A DNA stretch of 50,582 nt from Luteolibacter rhizosphaerae (GCF_025950095.1 NZ_JAPDDR010000021.1:1-50582); one strand, 5' to 3'; positions 8,627 through 17,239 are shown, numbered from the stretch's first letter. A program made the numbers and translations. The notes: a model not told the origin generated them from the letters alone.

Positions 8627-8674
8627 GCCGCATCCCTAGCCCCGATTCCGCCCCCCGCAAGGGCCGGATTCTGC

Positions 8675-9262
8675 TTAATGCACGATCGAAACCGAGGTCC
8701 CGACGCTAACTGCATCGAAGAGGATCGGCGCCAGTTCCTTCGGCAGGCGGATGCAGCCGTGGGATGCGGTCTCGCCCGGCTGCGGGATCACCCCCGCATG
8801 CATGCCGATGCCGTAGCTCGTCAGCCGCATCCAGTAGGGCATCGGCGCGGGCACGTAGCGCTCGCCCGGCTCCTTCTTGCTGCCCGGCGTCGCGTCGCCG
8901 TTGGTGATTTCACCCCACTCGTTCTCGATCCAGCCATAGCGGTTCGAGTGCTTGTCCACGATCTTTTCCGTGATCCGGTAAGTCCCTGAGGGTGTGCCAT
9001 GGCCTTCCTTGCCCGTAGCCACGTAGGACCAGCCGATATCCCGCCCGCCGCGCGTGTAGGTTGCCCGCTGCTCGGAAAGGTTGATCCGGATCTTCACCGT
9101 CCCGGGGCCTTGGTCGTCATGCCACTCGTACATCACGAACTCCGCCCGCTGGGCCGGCTTCGTCTTATCGATGATTCGTGGCGGCGCGGCGCAGGAGATC
9201 AGGGCCAGGCAGAGACCGGCAGAGAGGGCGCCAAGGGGACGGGACAGTAGGATCGGTGCCAT
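8675..9262 (-). CDS. L,D-transpeptidase (YkuD domain) lipoprotein
   Basis: The ATG at 9262 ('MAPILLSRPL') gives 195 residues with a lipoprotein signal ending in 'LALISC' (Cys 24); in-frame codons further upstream would bury the signal peptide. The YkuD catalytic signature is complete: 'YGIGMHAGVIP' with the motif histidine and 'TASHGCIRLP' with the nucleophile Cys at about 170. Such enzymes form 3-3 cross-links in peptidoglycan or attach proteins to it, acting in the periplasm. The segment 'GKEGHGTPSGTYRITEK' matches the usual 'TPxGxF' substrate-loop region. It lies 48 bases upstream of the DJ-1-like gene on the same strand; co-transcription is possible. Confidence 0.9.
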   Translation of the reverse strand: MAPILLSRPLGALSAGLCLALISCAAPPRIIDKTKPAQRAEFVMYEWHDDQGPGTVKIRINLSEQRATYTRGGRDIGWSYVATGKEGHGTPSGTYRITEKIVDKHSNRYGWIENEWGEITNGDATPGSKKEPGERYVPAPMPYWMRLTSYGIGMHAGVIPQPGETASHGCIRLPKELAPILFDAVSVGTSVSIVH

Positions 9263-9392
9263 GCGATGAGGAAACTCGGGGCCGATTTCTAGCACGGATC
9301 GGGCCGCGCGCAAAGCTCTTCGGTAAACCAAAATATCCGCAATCCATTCCGGCATAAGCTTTCCGGGCATTCCTGCCGCCCCTAACAGGGAC

Positions 9393-9426
9393 AAAAAAGG
9401 GCGGCCGGAATCTCTTCCGGCCGCCC
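9393..9426 (-). terminator. rho-independent terminator downstream of the YceI gene
   Basis: A perfect 12-bp stem (9399-9410 with 9415-9426) and a 4-base loop, followed on the minus strand by six T residues (the A-run at 9393-9398). It lies 36 bases after the YceI stop codon. Confidence 0.85.
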
Positions 9427-9461
9427 TCATGCGTTAGATTTACAGGTGCTGCCTAGGCGCT

Positions 9462-10085
9462 TCATGCACCCGGCTTGGCCTCCAGGTCGAGGCGGATCAC
9501 GACCTCGTCGCGGATCAGGTTGTCGGCCTGTCCGGCGTAGACGATGCCGAAGTCCTTACGGTTGATGTCGAACTCGGCCTTGATCGAGACCGCATCGCCG
9601 TTCTGGCTCACGGTAGCGGGGAAGCTGATGTTCTTCTCCACGCCGTGCAGCTTGAAGTTTCCGGACACCGTGTAGGCGGTATCGGAGTTCTTCTTCAGCT
9701 CCGTCACGTCGAAGGTGGTCTCGGGGAACTTCTCCACGTCGAAGAAGTCGCCGCTCTTCAGGTGACCCGTCAGCTTCTCGTCGTCGGAGAAGGTCGAGTT
9801 CATGTCGATCGTGACCTTGTGGTCGTTGCCTACCGCCACGCCGTCTTTCACGGTGAAGTAGCCGGTGAAGGTCTTGAAACCGCCGTCGTGCTTGCCGGTC
9901 ACCTTGGAGCCGGTGAACTCGATCTTGGAGGCGGGCGTGAAGACGTACTTCGTGCCGGCGGCGTTATCGGCGGTCTTCTCGACCGCGCCTTTCACGTCGG
10001 CGTTGGCAGTCTTTTCCGCCGGGTTCTCGCAGGAGGCGAGGCTCAGCACGGCGAATGCGGCAGGGAGGGCGAGGTATGCTTTCAT
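9462..10085 (-). CDS. YceI-family lipoprotein
   Basis: 207 residues starting with a lipoprotein signal ('AFAVLSLASC', Cys 19), a 25-residue Ala/Asp/Lys linker, then a YceI beta-barrel: 'SKIEFTGSKVTGKHDGGFKT', 'VTIDMNSTFSDDEKLTGHLK', 'DFFDVEKFPETTFDV', 'GNFKLHGVEKNISFPA', 'KAEFDINRKDFGI'. YceI proteins bind long polyisoprenoid or amide lipids in a lipocalin-like barrel in the periplasm; variants with an 'SGDFFDVEKFPE' core are common in stress-related loci. A strong terminator follows, and a long leader separates it from the upstream pirin gene, so it is probably monocistronic. Confidence 0.92.
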   Translation of the reverse strand: MKAYLALPAAFAVLSLASCENPAEKTANADVKGAVEKTADNAAGTKYVFTPASKIEFTGSKVTGKHDGGFKTFTGYFTVKDGVAVGNDHKVTIDMNSTFSDDEKLTGHLKSGDFFDVEKFPETTFDVTELKKNSDTAYTVSGNFKLHGVEKNISFPATVSQNGDAVSIKAEFDINRKDFGIVYAGQADNLIRDEVVIRLDLEAKPGA

Positions 10086-10165
10086 GGTCTTGTTGTTTCT
10101 ATCTAGGTTGATCGTTTCGGTTCGTGACTTGGGAATGGTGGGAAACTCCGCACTTTGGAGAGCTT

Positions 10166-10882
10166 TCAGCCGAGGTCAAACAGCAGGGCTTCCACCGCTT
10201 CTTCCCCGGCGGTGAGGGTGTATTCCCCCGCGCGTTCGCTGGAGACCGCATCCCCTGGGGATATTCCCGCGCCGTTGAAGTCGGCTCGCCCCCGGATCAG
10301 GTGCAGCCAGAGCCCGCGGCCCGGGGCCAGCGTGTGCGCGCTGCTTTCACCCGGCTGGAGCTTCAGCCGCCAGATCTCGGCATCTTGGGAAATGGTGGCG
10401 GAGTGGTCGCGCCCGTCGCGGGAGATCACCAGCACCTTGGAGGCGGCTTCCTGCTCCGGAGCGGGGGCCCACTCCGTGTAGCGCGGCTGCAGACCCCGGC
10501 GGTCCGGCGTGATCCAGATCTGCAGCAGGTGCGTCTTCTCCGTGGCGGAGGGGTTGAATTCCGAGTGCGTCACCCCGGATCCGGCGCTCATCACCTGGAT
10601 CTGGCCGGGGGAGATCACCCGCGAGTTCCCCATGCTGTCCTGGTGGGCCAGCTGCCCTTCCAGCAGGTAGGAGAAGATCTCCATGTCCCGGTGCGGATGC
10701 ATCGGGAAGCCACCGCCCGGGGCCACGATGTCGTCGTTGATCACCCGCAGCGAGCGGAAGCCCATGTGCGCGGGGTCGTAGTAGTCGGCGAAGGAAAAGG
10801 TGAAGCGGCTGTCGAGCCAGCCGTGATCCACGTGGCCCCGCTCCCCGGAGCGGCGGATGGTCAGGTCGGTGTTCGTTTTCAC
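10166..10882 (-). CDS. pirin family protein (bicupin)
   Basis: 238 residues with the pirin N-terminal cupin: 'FSFADYYDPAHMGFRSLRV', then 'GGGFPMHPHRDMEIFSYLLE' with His 62 and His 64, and 'MSAGSGVTHSEFNP' with His 106 and Glu 108, which together form the mononuclear metal site. The C-terminal half is the second, metal-free cupin ('LQPGESSAHTLAPGRGLWLH'). Length matches the YhaK/YhhW group; some members have quercetin 2,3-dioxygenase activity, many have no known substrate. It is divergent from a LysR-type regulator across a 490-bp gap, a frequent arrangement for regulator and target, although the gap is long and carries a repeat element. Confidence 0.93.
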   Translation of the reverse strand: MKTNTDLTIRRSGERGHVDHGWLDSRFTFSFADYYDPAHMGFRSLRVINDDIVAPGGGFPMHPHRDMEIFSYLLEGQLAHQDSMGNSRVISPGQIQVMSAGSGVTHSEFNPSATEKTHLLQIWITPDRRGLQPRYTEWAPAPEQEAASKVLVISRDGRDHSATISQDAEIWRLKLQPGESSAHTLAPGRGLWLHLIRGRADFNGAGISPGDAVSSERAGEYTLTAGEEAVEALLFDLG

Positions 10883-11018
10883 GTCCCCATCCTGCCATGA
10901 ATCCCGCAGGCGGCTAATGCCGTCTGGACAGGCTCAGCATGCAGTAACGCGCCAGCCCCCGGGAGCGCGGAGCCTCCGGCCCGACTCACCTCCGACTCAC
11001 CTCCGACGCCCCTCAAAA

Positions 11019-11114
11019 GCCCCAAAGGGGCGACAAGGAGATAGCCCAGGGTAAGGAGCATCGCGACGCAACCCTGGGTCACCCCGCAAGAACATCGGTG
11101 CCCTGTAGGGGCAC
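11019..11114. repeat. compact three-hairpin intergenic element
   Basis: Three short hairpins stand in a row: GCCCC-AAA-GGGGC (11019-11031), CCCAGGGT with ACCCTGGG (11045-11052 and 11071-11078), and GTGCCC with GGGCAC (11098-11103 and 11109-11114). I recognise this style of sequence, with its 'CCCCAAAGGGGC' and paired CCCAGGG/CCCTGGG arms, as a non-coding dispersed repeat type in verrucomicrobial and planctomycete genomes, but only one copy is in the window. Just upstream, an 11-base unit (cgactcacctc) is repeated in tandem from 10982. The rest of the 10883-11375 gap shows no credible gene. Confidence 0.55.
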
Positions 11115-11375
11115 GAGGAGCTCCCGGATCGAAACACCGCCTGGAACCTTCGCCTGCTCCAAAGCCCCAGGGCAATCGGAACTCAACCGGTGCATAAGCA
11201 TAGCGCACCCTCAGGAGTATTACCTACGTAGCGAACCCAAAGTGTTACCCATGTTCTGACTCGACCCTGGACCGCTCCTTGCCTTTCCACTGCTCACTCG
11301 GCACTTCTTCCTTACTACAGCCTTTACTCCGCTTGATGATCCGCGAATAGCCGGATAGTCCTTCCCTCCTCGCCC

Positions 11376-12272
11376 ATGGAATTACGGCAGCTCCAGCTCT
11401 TCCTCGCCGCAGCCGAAGAAGGCAGCATCACCGCGGCGGCCAAACGCATGCATCTCACCCAGCCCGCCCTCAGCCGCCAGATCAAGGCGCTCGAGGAAGA
11501 GCTCGGCGTCGAGCTCTTCACCCGCGGTGCCCATTCCGTCAATCTCACCCCCGCCGGCAAGACCCTGCTGGAGGAAGGCGGCAAGCTCCTCGACCGCGCG
11601 GAACGCGTCGTGAAACAAGTCCGCGCCACCGCAGAGGGCGGCGAACCCCTTCGCATCGGCTATGCCCCCTCGCTCGCCGGCTCCCTCCTCGGCCACGCGC
11701 TTGAGCGCTTCTCGCAGATCCACCCCCGCGTCCGGGTGCTGCTTTCGGACCTTTCCAGCGCGGAGATGCGGGACGGCTTGGCGCAGGGGAATCTGGATGT
11801 GGTCGTCACCGTCCCGTGGGAGGGCGATACCCAGTCCGTCGGCTGGACCACCATCCGCCGCCACCGCATGGGCCTGGCCGTCCCGGAGGCCCACCCGCTC
11901 GCGAAAAAGAAGAAAATCTCCCTCGCGGATCTGGATGGCCAGAAGCTCCTGCTCTACTCCCGCGCCGACTATCCCGAGTACTGGCAGGCCGTCACCCGCC
12001 TCTTCCGCGAGCACGGCCTGCAGGCAAAGGTGGCGGGGGAATTCGATGGCGTCACCAGCCTCGGCGCGGCCCTCGCCGCCGGCTTGGGAGTCGCCATTGT
12101 CACGGCGGAAAGCCGCTTCGACCGGGTGCTCACCCGCCCCATCGAGCCGGAGCCGGAACCGGTCTGCGTGGCCGCCGGAGTGCCCCTTGGGCGTGACATA
12201 TCTCCGGTTGTTCAGGTTTTTGTTGAAGAGATGCGGGCTGTTGCGGCGGAAGAGGAGAAGGAGTCCGGCTGA
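11376..12272 (+). CDS. LysR-type transcriptional regulator
   Basis: 298 residues. The winged helix-turn-helix is at the N-terminus ('MELRQLQLFLAAAEEGSITA', then 'AAKRMHLTQPALSRQIKALE' and 'LGVELFTRG'), followed by the linker helix and a periplasmic-binding-protein-like effector domain ('LRIGYAPSLAGSLLGHALER' to 'GLGVAIVTAESRF'). It belongs to the general CynR/CbbR-like group; no effector can be named. It is divergent from the pirin gene. The downstream gene is on the same strand but 160 bases away and of unrelated type. Confidence 0.93.
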   Translation: MELRQLQLFLAAAEEGSITAAAKRMHLTQPALSRQIKALEEELGVELFTRGAHSVNLTPAGKTLLEEGGKLLDRAERVVKQVRATAEGGEPLRIGYAPSLAGSLLGHALERFSQIHPRVRVLLSDLSSAEMRDGLAQGNLDVVVTVPWEGDTQSVGWTTIRRHRMGLAVPEAHPLAKKKKISLADLDGQKLLLYSRADYPEYWQAVTRLFREHGLQAKVAGEFDGVTSLGAALAAGLGVAIVTAESRFDRVLTRPIEPEPEPVCVAAGVPLGRDISPVVQVFVEEMRAVAAEEEKESG

Positions 12273-12434
12273 GCCGGTCTTCCCGGGCTACCCCGCTTTG
12301 CGGCACATCCCTTGCTGCATAAGGCCCCGGGTTCAAAAGTCCGGGTCGATTTGTCACCACTTCGACCAATTTCCCGCTCGCGCAATCTGGAAACACCATG
12401 TAAATACGTTCCTGTGACTGGATCGCTCCAGCCT

Positions 12435-15400
12435 ATGCGGTACCGTCGTGACTCCGCCCCCGGGTTCGCGCTGGTGGCCTGCATCATCATGCTGGTCCTG
12501 ATCCTTACCCTGACCTTGGGTCTGATGGGGCTGACTTCCATCGAACTGAAGAAGTCTGTCAGCCAGGATTACAGTGCCGTCGCCAGGGCAAATGCCCGCA
12601 TGGCACTGGTGGAAGCGATCGGCCAGCTTCAGAAGGCCGCGGGACCGGATCAACGTGTTACCGCCACCGCCGAATTGCTGGGCGAGGAGATCGCGAACCC
12701 GCACTGGACCGGAGTCTGGCGCAGCACTCGTCCGGATGGGACACCCTTTACCACCCGGGATGACCTCGGTGGCGGCCTGAAAGATAGCCGCTTCCTTGAT
12801 CCCGCGACTCCTCGCCCAAGCGCTTTCGAGTGGCTGGTCAGCGGCCGAGACCTCGATCCCGCGAAGGACTACCTCAAGGACTCCGTCATCCTGATGCGCA
12901 GCCTCGATCCGGATGCTTCAAAAGATCCGGAGTTGGTGGTTCCCCGCGTCGAGGTGGCGGATGCTTCGGGCAACACCTCCGGCCACCTCGCATGGTGGAC
13001 CGGCGATCTCGGTGTCCGCGCGAATGTCGGCACCCGTGATCCGCGCTCGCAGGTCCAAGCCTCCCGCACGAATCCCACGGATGGAGGCATCTTCCGCGTG
13101 ATGAGCTCGCAGTCCGCCGACCTGGCGATGATGTCGGGCATGGCCGACCTGGAAGAAGAATCGGAAGCTCGCTTGGCTACCGCCGGCACCGCGCAACTTG
13201 CCGCAGGCACGGAGTGGGCCCGCGAGCATGCCTTCGATTTCACCGTGGATTCCATGGGTGTGCTGGCGGATGCCGCGGGCGGCGGTTTGAAGCGCGATCT
13301 CACCGCCTACTTCGCCAGCACCGGCAGCATCCCGGGCAAGTCCGGTCTCGGTGGTTTGAGTGATGACGATTCCTTGGTCGGCGTGGAGGCGGACCAGATG
13401 AAAAGCTCCACCTCCGCCCGCCACCAGCGCTCAGGACCACGCTTCGGCCTGCTGCGGGATTGGGCCCGTGCCACGGTCGCCTTCGGTGGAGGCAGTGTCG
13501 CTTCCGCGGTGCCGGAACTCGATTCCTCTCTGGCCTCGGAAAGCCGGAGCCGCGCCCTCTGCAATGAGTCCGCCGTGAAGCTGACCGGCAACCGCCGCTC
13601 GGTCCTCCAGCCGGTTTTGGTTGAAGCTTCAAACTACACCCAGATGAGCACCTACATCGTGTCGGCCTCGTCTACCGGTAATCGCTATCAGTTGCGGCAG
13701 CTCATGTACCCGCGGGTGGTACTATGGAACCCGTACAATGTCACCCTTTCCTCCCGCAGCATGCTGGTCATGATCCAGGGGAACGGCCGCCAGGAGATGT
13801 GGACGGAGAATGATATCGGAGGCCCGACTCAGTGGCTCAATTTCGAGGGCGGCCGCAGCACCTCTTTCAATACCGGGAACATCATGAACTCGGTCGGCTA
13901 CAACGATCCCTACATGGGCTCCTACTATTTCAGCGTGCCCGCCACCCAGTTCGGCCCGGGCGAGTGCCTCGTCTTTTCGCCCGCCCGCTCCGCCGAGTAC
14001 GATGGTCTCAGCCCCTATCGTCCCGGACCTTACGATCTTTCGCGGAACGAGCTGAGCTGCGAGGTGGCACCCGATCCCGGTCGCGCCTACTACGTCTCCG
14101 GCAGCGATATCAGCGGCAGCATGGGCTTCCGCCCGCTCAAGTTCTGGTACGCGCCCACGCCGGCATGGGGTGGGGGAGTGCTGAACCAGAGCGATGACAC
14201 CCGCATCGTCGTGAAGGACTTGGGAGGTTCCAGCGGGATCTCCTTCGAGGCCTTCGATGCCCTGCCTCAGGTTTCCGTCCTCTCCGCCTCCCTCCAGTTC
14301 GGGGATGGCAAGGAACCGCGCATCGCCTGGAGCAACTACGAGCGCATGCCCATGCAGCTCCTCGCCCGCAACGACCCTCGCCCTTCGACCATCCCGAATG
14401 TCCGCACCCGGGAAGGCATCCGCCTCCGCTGGTTCCGCGAGCACCCATCGAATCTCGCGAACTCCGGACCTCTCCGTGGCACCCCGCACTTCGAGGATGC
14501 CGTGCTCGCGAACTGGAATCCCCGCGCCTCTTACATCATGCGCTCGCCTTGGGATAACATCGCCGGAACCCTCGCGGTTCAGGGCGTCGGTGGCGGGCCC
14601 TACTTCTTCGGTGCTTACACCCGCGATCTCTACGATCAGGCCGTGAGCTGGCAGCAGCAGGCGCCCGTGCCGCGGAATGGCAAGTATCATGGCAATCCCT
14701 TCGGCCCGCCGCAGGAAGGTGCGGACCGCTATGTCCTCTTCGACGTGCCGCGGAACGAAACTGGCATCGTCTCCCTCGCCCAGCTTCAGCACGCGAAGAT
14801 CTCCGACCTCATCTGGCATCCCTCCAGCGCCATCGGCAATTCGCTTGCTGATCCCCGCTTGGGCAAGGGCGGTTACTCCGGCCTGGCCCACACCGCTGCC
14901 CTTGGCACCAGCAGCCAGTCCGCCGGTGTGGGGGGCTTCCACGAGAATGAGATCGGCTGGTCGCTCGATTCCCAGCGCGCCAAGGGCAAGGGCGAATGGG
15001 CCGCGAATGCCCGCGCCATGCTTGGCGGCACTCCCGCCAGCGATAACCTGGTCTACGATCTCTCCTTCGAGGCCAACCGCACTCTCTGGGATCGCTACTT
15101 CCTTTCCACCGGCACCGATACTGAAAAACGCTCCTTCGTCGCGGATCCGGAGGAGAACCCGCTTCCCAACGGGCGCATGCGCCTCGCCTCGGCGGATCCC
15201 GATGCCAGCGACGCCCTCGTCGATTTCCACAAGGCAGCCAGCCAGTTGATGGTGGATGGCTCCTTCAACGTGAATTCCACCCGCGTCGAGGCATGGAAGG
15301 CGCTGCTCGGCTCCACCCGTAAGGTCGGCTACGACGATTCCGGCGGTGCGCCTTTCCCGCGCGTGCTCAATCCGCCCGGCTCTGCATGGAAAACCGGCGA

Positions 15401-16010
15401 TCGACCCGATGGCGATGCCGCATGGGCAGGCTACCGCGTCCTGACCGAGGGCGAGATCGATTCTCTCGCCCACGCCATTGTGGAGGAAGTGAAGATCCGC
15501 GGCCCCTTCCTTTCTCTCTCCGATTTCGTGAACCGCCGCCTCGCCGAATCGGCTGCCGGGCGGATGGGCCCGCTGCAGGCCGCCATCGATCGCGCCGAGA
15601 TCAACAAGGGCTTCGTGAGCGCCTATCCGCTCAACAACAACACCTCGCTGCCGAACTACAGCCACCCGGATAACATTGGCGATCCCACCGGCCTCGAGCA
15701 GACCCTCAAGCCGAACAGCATGGCATGGGGTGCGACCTCCTTCCTGACCCAAGCCGACCTCCTCCAAGTCCTTGGTCCGGTGATCTCCGCTCGCTCGGAC
15801 ACCTTCGTCATCCGCACCTACGGCGATGCCGTCGATGGCGATGGCAATGTCCAGGCCCGTGCTTGGTGCGAGGCCATCGTCCAGCGCACCCCCGAGCCCA
15901 TCCGCGTCGACGACAGCGGCCTGAACCCTCTCGATCCCGGCCAGCCCGGCGACTTCGGCCGCCGCTTCATCGTCACCCGCTTCCGCTGGCTCTCCCCCGC
16001 CGAGATCTGA
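12435..16010 (+). CDS. giant prepilin-like protein, Verru_Chthon cassette protein A type
   Basis: The ATG at 12435 puts a basic leader and a prepilin-like membrane helix at the N-terminus ('MRYRRDSAPGFALVACIIML'), giving 1191 residues. The helix is followed by 'SVSQDYSAVARANARMALVE', as in other PilX-like large prepilins, then a long beta-rich ectodomain. The C-terminal 200 residues carry the features I associate with the Verru_Chthon cassette A family: 'RGPFLSLSDFVNRRLA', 'SFLTQADLLQVLGPVISARS', 'DTFVIRTYGDAVDGDGNVQA' and 'RAWCEAIVQRTPEP'. The family is known from Verrucomicrobiota, usually with three small prepilin partners (B, C, D) nearby; none is seen here. It probably sits on the outside of the inner membrane as part of a pilus or secretion-like apparatus. 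The 3' end is copied in the 190-bp duplication that follows. Confidence 0.75.
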   Translation: MRYRRDSAPGFALVACIIMLVLILTLTLGLMGLTSIELKKSVSQDYSAVARANARMALVEAIGQLQKAAGPDQRVTATAELLGEEIANPHWTGVWRSTRPDGTPFTTRDDLGGGLKDSRFLDPATPRPSAFEWLVSGRDLDPAKDYLKDSVILMRSLDPDASKDPELVVPRVEVADASGNTSGHLAWWTGDLGVRANVGTRDPRSQVQASRTNPTDGGIFRVMSSQSADLAMMSGMADLEEESEARLATAGTAQLAAGTEWAREHAFDFTVDSMGVLADAAGGGLKRDLTAYFASTGSIPGKSGLGGLSDDDSLVGVEADQMKSSTSARHQRSGPRFGLLRDWARATVAFGGGSVASAVPELDSSLASESRSRALCNESAVKLTGNRRSVLQPVLVEASNYTQMSTYIVSASSTGNRYQLRQLMYPRVVLWNPYNVTLSSRSMLVMIQGNGRQEMWTENDIGGPTQWLNFEGGRSTSFNTGNIMNSVGYNDPYMGSYYFSVPATQFGPGECLVFSPARSAEYDGLSPYRPGPYDLSRNELSCEVAPDPGRAYYVSGSDISGSMGFRPLKFWYAPTPAWGGGVLNQSDDTRIVVKDLGGSSGISFEAFDALPQVSVLSASLQFGDGKEPRIAWSNYERMPMQLLARNDPRPSTIPNVRTREGIRLRWFREHPSNLANSGPLRGTPHFEDAVLANWNPRASYIMRSPWDNIAGTLAVQGVGGGPYFFGAYTRDLYDQAVSWQQQAPVPRNGKYHGNPFGPPQEGADRYVLFDVPRNETGIVSLAQLQHAKISDLIWHPSSAIGNSLADPRLGKGGYSGLAHTAALGTSSQSAGVGGFHENEIGWSLDSQRAKGKGEWAANARAMLGGTPASDNLVYDLSFEANRTLWDRYFLSTGTDTEKRSFVADPEENPLPNGRMRLASADPDASDALVDFHKAASQLMVDGSFNVNSTRVEAWKALLGSTRKVGYDDSGGAPFPRVLNPPGSAWKTGDRPDGDAAWAGYRVLTEGEIDSLAHAIVEEVKIRGPFLSLSDFVNRRLAESAAGRMGPLQAAIDRAEINKGFVSAYPLNNNTSLPNYSHPDNIGDPTGLEQTLKPNSMAWGATSFLTQADLLQVLGPVISARSDTFVIRTYGDAVDGDGNVQARAWCEAIVQRTPEPIRVDDSGLNPLDPGQPGDFGRRFIVTRFRWLSPAEI

Positions 16011-16012
16011 AA

Positions 16013-16041
16013 GTAGTCCGCTCACTCCGTGAGCGGACGAA
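16013..16041. repeat. hairpin repeat, copy 1 (AGTAGTCC family)
   Basis: GTCCGCTCAC at 16016-16025 pairs perfectly with GTGAGCGGAC at 16029-16038 around a TCC loop, inside the frame GTAGTCC...GGACGAA. It begins three bases after the stop codon of the giant prepilin-like gene and may end its transcript, although no T-run follows. A related element is at 50032-50072. Confidence 0.7.
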
Positions 16042-16202
16042 CGGACCCCGGCAGCCTTCCCACCCTCGTCCTAGGAACCCCGCGTCCCGCCATCCCGCTC
16101 CGGCCTTTTTCCCTCCCCTCACACCCTCCCAGCCCGAACTCCTCCACCACCTTTCCTTCTAGTCACCAGCTTCCGCTGGCTCTCCCCCGCCGAGATCTGA
16201 AG

Positions 16203-16231
16203 GTAGTCCGCTCACTCCGTGAGCGGACGAA
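16203..16231. repeat. hairpin repeat, copy 2 (AGTAGTCC family)
   Basis: Same 10-bp stem and TCC loop as the copy at 16013-16041, carried along by the 190-bp duplication. It lies between the relic prepilin 3' end and the stop codon of the minus-strand ferredoxin gene. Confidence 0.7.
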
Positions 16232-16308
16232 GGGACCCCGGCAGCCTTCCCACCCTCGTCCGGGGAACCCCGCATCCCGCCATCCCGCTCCGGCCTTTTT
16301 CCCTCCCC

Positions 16309-16674
16309 TCACACCCCTCTCAACCGAAACTCCTCCACCACTTTCCCCCCAAGCAAATGCTCGCTCACCACCCTTTCTAACACCTCTGGCGTACAAGAGT
16401 GATACCACACCCCGTCCGGATAAACCACCGCGATCGGCCCCCTCAAACACACTCGCAAACAATCCGCCTTCGTCCGCAAAATCACCGGCCCCTCTCGCCC
16501 CACCTCGGCCAGCCGCCGCTTCAAGAAATCCCAAGACCTCCGCCCGACTTCCGGGTCGCAGCACTTCGGCTTCTGCGGGTCCGCACACAAGAAGATGTGC
16601 TTCTCTCCCAGCCCCACCCCCGCAGCCCGGGCGGCAGCCTGCAATTCCTCGTCGCGCGTCACGCCCCCATCCAT
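16309..16674 (-). CDS. thioredoxin-like [2Fe-2S] ferredoxin
   Basis: 121 residues. The pattern '[17 protein letters not shown]' followed about 40 residues later by '[20 protein letters not shown]' and '[10 protein letters not shown]' is that of the small thioredoxin-fold [2Fe-2S] ferredoxins related to the NuoE C-terminal domain and to Shethna-type proteins: two cysteines in the first loop and 'C-x3-C' in the second should hold the cluster. It probably works as a soluble electron carrier; the partner is unknown. The C-terminal codons lie in copy 2 of the 190-bp duplication, and a degraded copy of them ('VVEEF') is legible in copy 1 on the same strand. Confidence 0.88.
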   Translation of the reverse strand: MDGGVTRDEELQAAARAAGVGLGEKHIFLCADPQKPKCCDPEVGRRSWDFLKRRLAEVGREGPVILRTKADCLRVCLRGPIAVVYPDGVWYHSCTPEVLERVVSEHLLGGKVVEEFRLRGV

Positions 16675-16774
16675 TCGGGAAAAATCGCCTCAGTCCAGTC
16701 CGTCTTCCCGGATGCCGGGGGCGCGGCTGCGGATCAGGAAGCACCTGATCCAACAGCACCTAGCCCTAACAGAG

Positions 16775-17239
16775 TCAGCCGTCTCCCTTCCACCCCAGCT
16801 CCAGCGACTTCCCGGTTTCCAGTAGCGACTTCAGGCTGCTCAGGATCGCCGGCCAGCCATTCATCACGCCTTCGCGAACCTTGCTCTCCGCCGGGAAGTC
16901 ATCGTGGATCACCGTGAGCTGCACCGCTTGTCCTTGAGGCATCGTGCCCGTTCCCAGCGCTTCGATTCTGAAGGTCACGGTCGAGGGCGGCTCGGGATAT
17001 TCGAGGTCGTCGAAGCTGAAGACCACCTCCGTCTCCGGCACGCTTTTCAGGATTTTCCCGTGCCACTCCAGTTCCCCCTCGGGTGAGCGGCTTTCGATCA
17101 CCTCGCCTTCCTTCCAGCTCGAGGTATTCCGTCGGCCGAACCAGTACTGCTGGATGAAGTCCGGGTTTGTCAGCGCCTCCCACAGCCTGGCCGGGGTGGT
17201 ACGGATCAGGGTCACATAAATCAATTTCGGATCGTTCAT
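16775..17239 (-). CDS. SRPBCC (AHSA1-like) protein, downstream paralogue
   Basis: 154 residues with the AHSA1/START-like pattern: 'IYVTLIRTTPARLWEALTNP', 'FIQQYWFGRRNTSSWKEGE', 'GKILKSVPETEVVFSFDD' and 'TVIHDDFPAESKVREGVMNG', ending in 'WPAILSSLKSLLETGKSL'. These proteins form a helix-grip fold that binds hydrophobic ligands; the group next to ArsR regulators is common, but its ligand is not known. It is clearly a tandem duplicate of the gene just upstream (most core motifs are shared) and carries an extra six- to eight-residue insertion ('GTGTMPQGQAVQ'). It lies 20 bases after that gene and probably belongs to the same operon. Confidence 0.9.
   Translation of the reverse strand: MNDPKLIYVTLIRTTPARLWEALTNPDFIQQYWFGRRNTSSWKEGEVIESRSPEGELEWHGKILKSVPETEVVFSFDDLEYPEPPSTVTFRIEALGTGTMPQGQAVQLTVIHDDFPAESKVREGVMNGWPAILSSLKSLLETGKSLELGWKGDG

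Larger units (their letters stand above)
15972..16351. repeat. 190-bp tandem duplication spanning two convergent gene ends
   Basis: Copy 1 (15972-16161) and copy 2 (16162-16351) match closely with a 190-base period and only a few substitutions or single-base indels. Each copy includes the last codons of the giant prepilin-like gene (from 'ttccgctggc' to its TGA), a hairpin, and sequence corresponding to the C-terminus of the minus-strand ferredoxin. The prepilin gene ends in copy 1 and the ferredoxin gene ends in copy 2, so both genes are intact and the extra gene ends are silent relics. Confidence 0.9.

Noticed and set aside
12312..12434. Upstream start for the giant prepilin-like gene
   Set aside because: It would place 41 residues without hydrophobic or leader character before the basic leader and membrane helix, which fit the ATG at 12435.
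13722..16025. 767-codon frame opposite the giant prepilin-like gene
   Set aside because: Antisense shadow; no start signal, no domain, and the plus strand has family motifs to its C-terminus.
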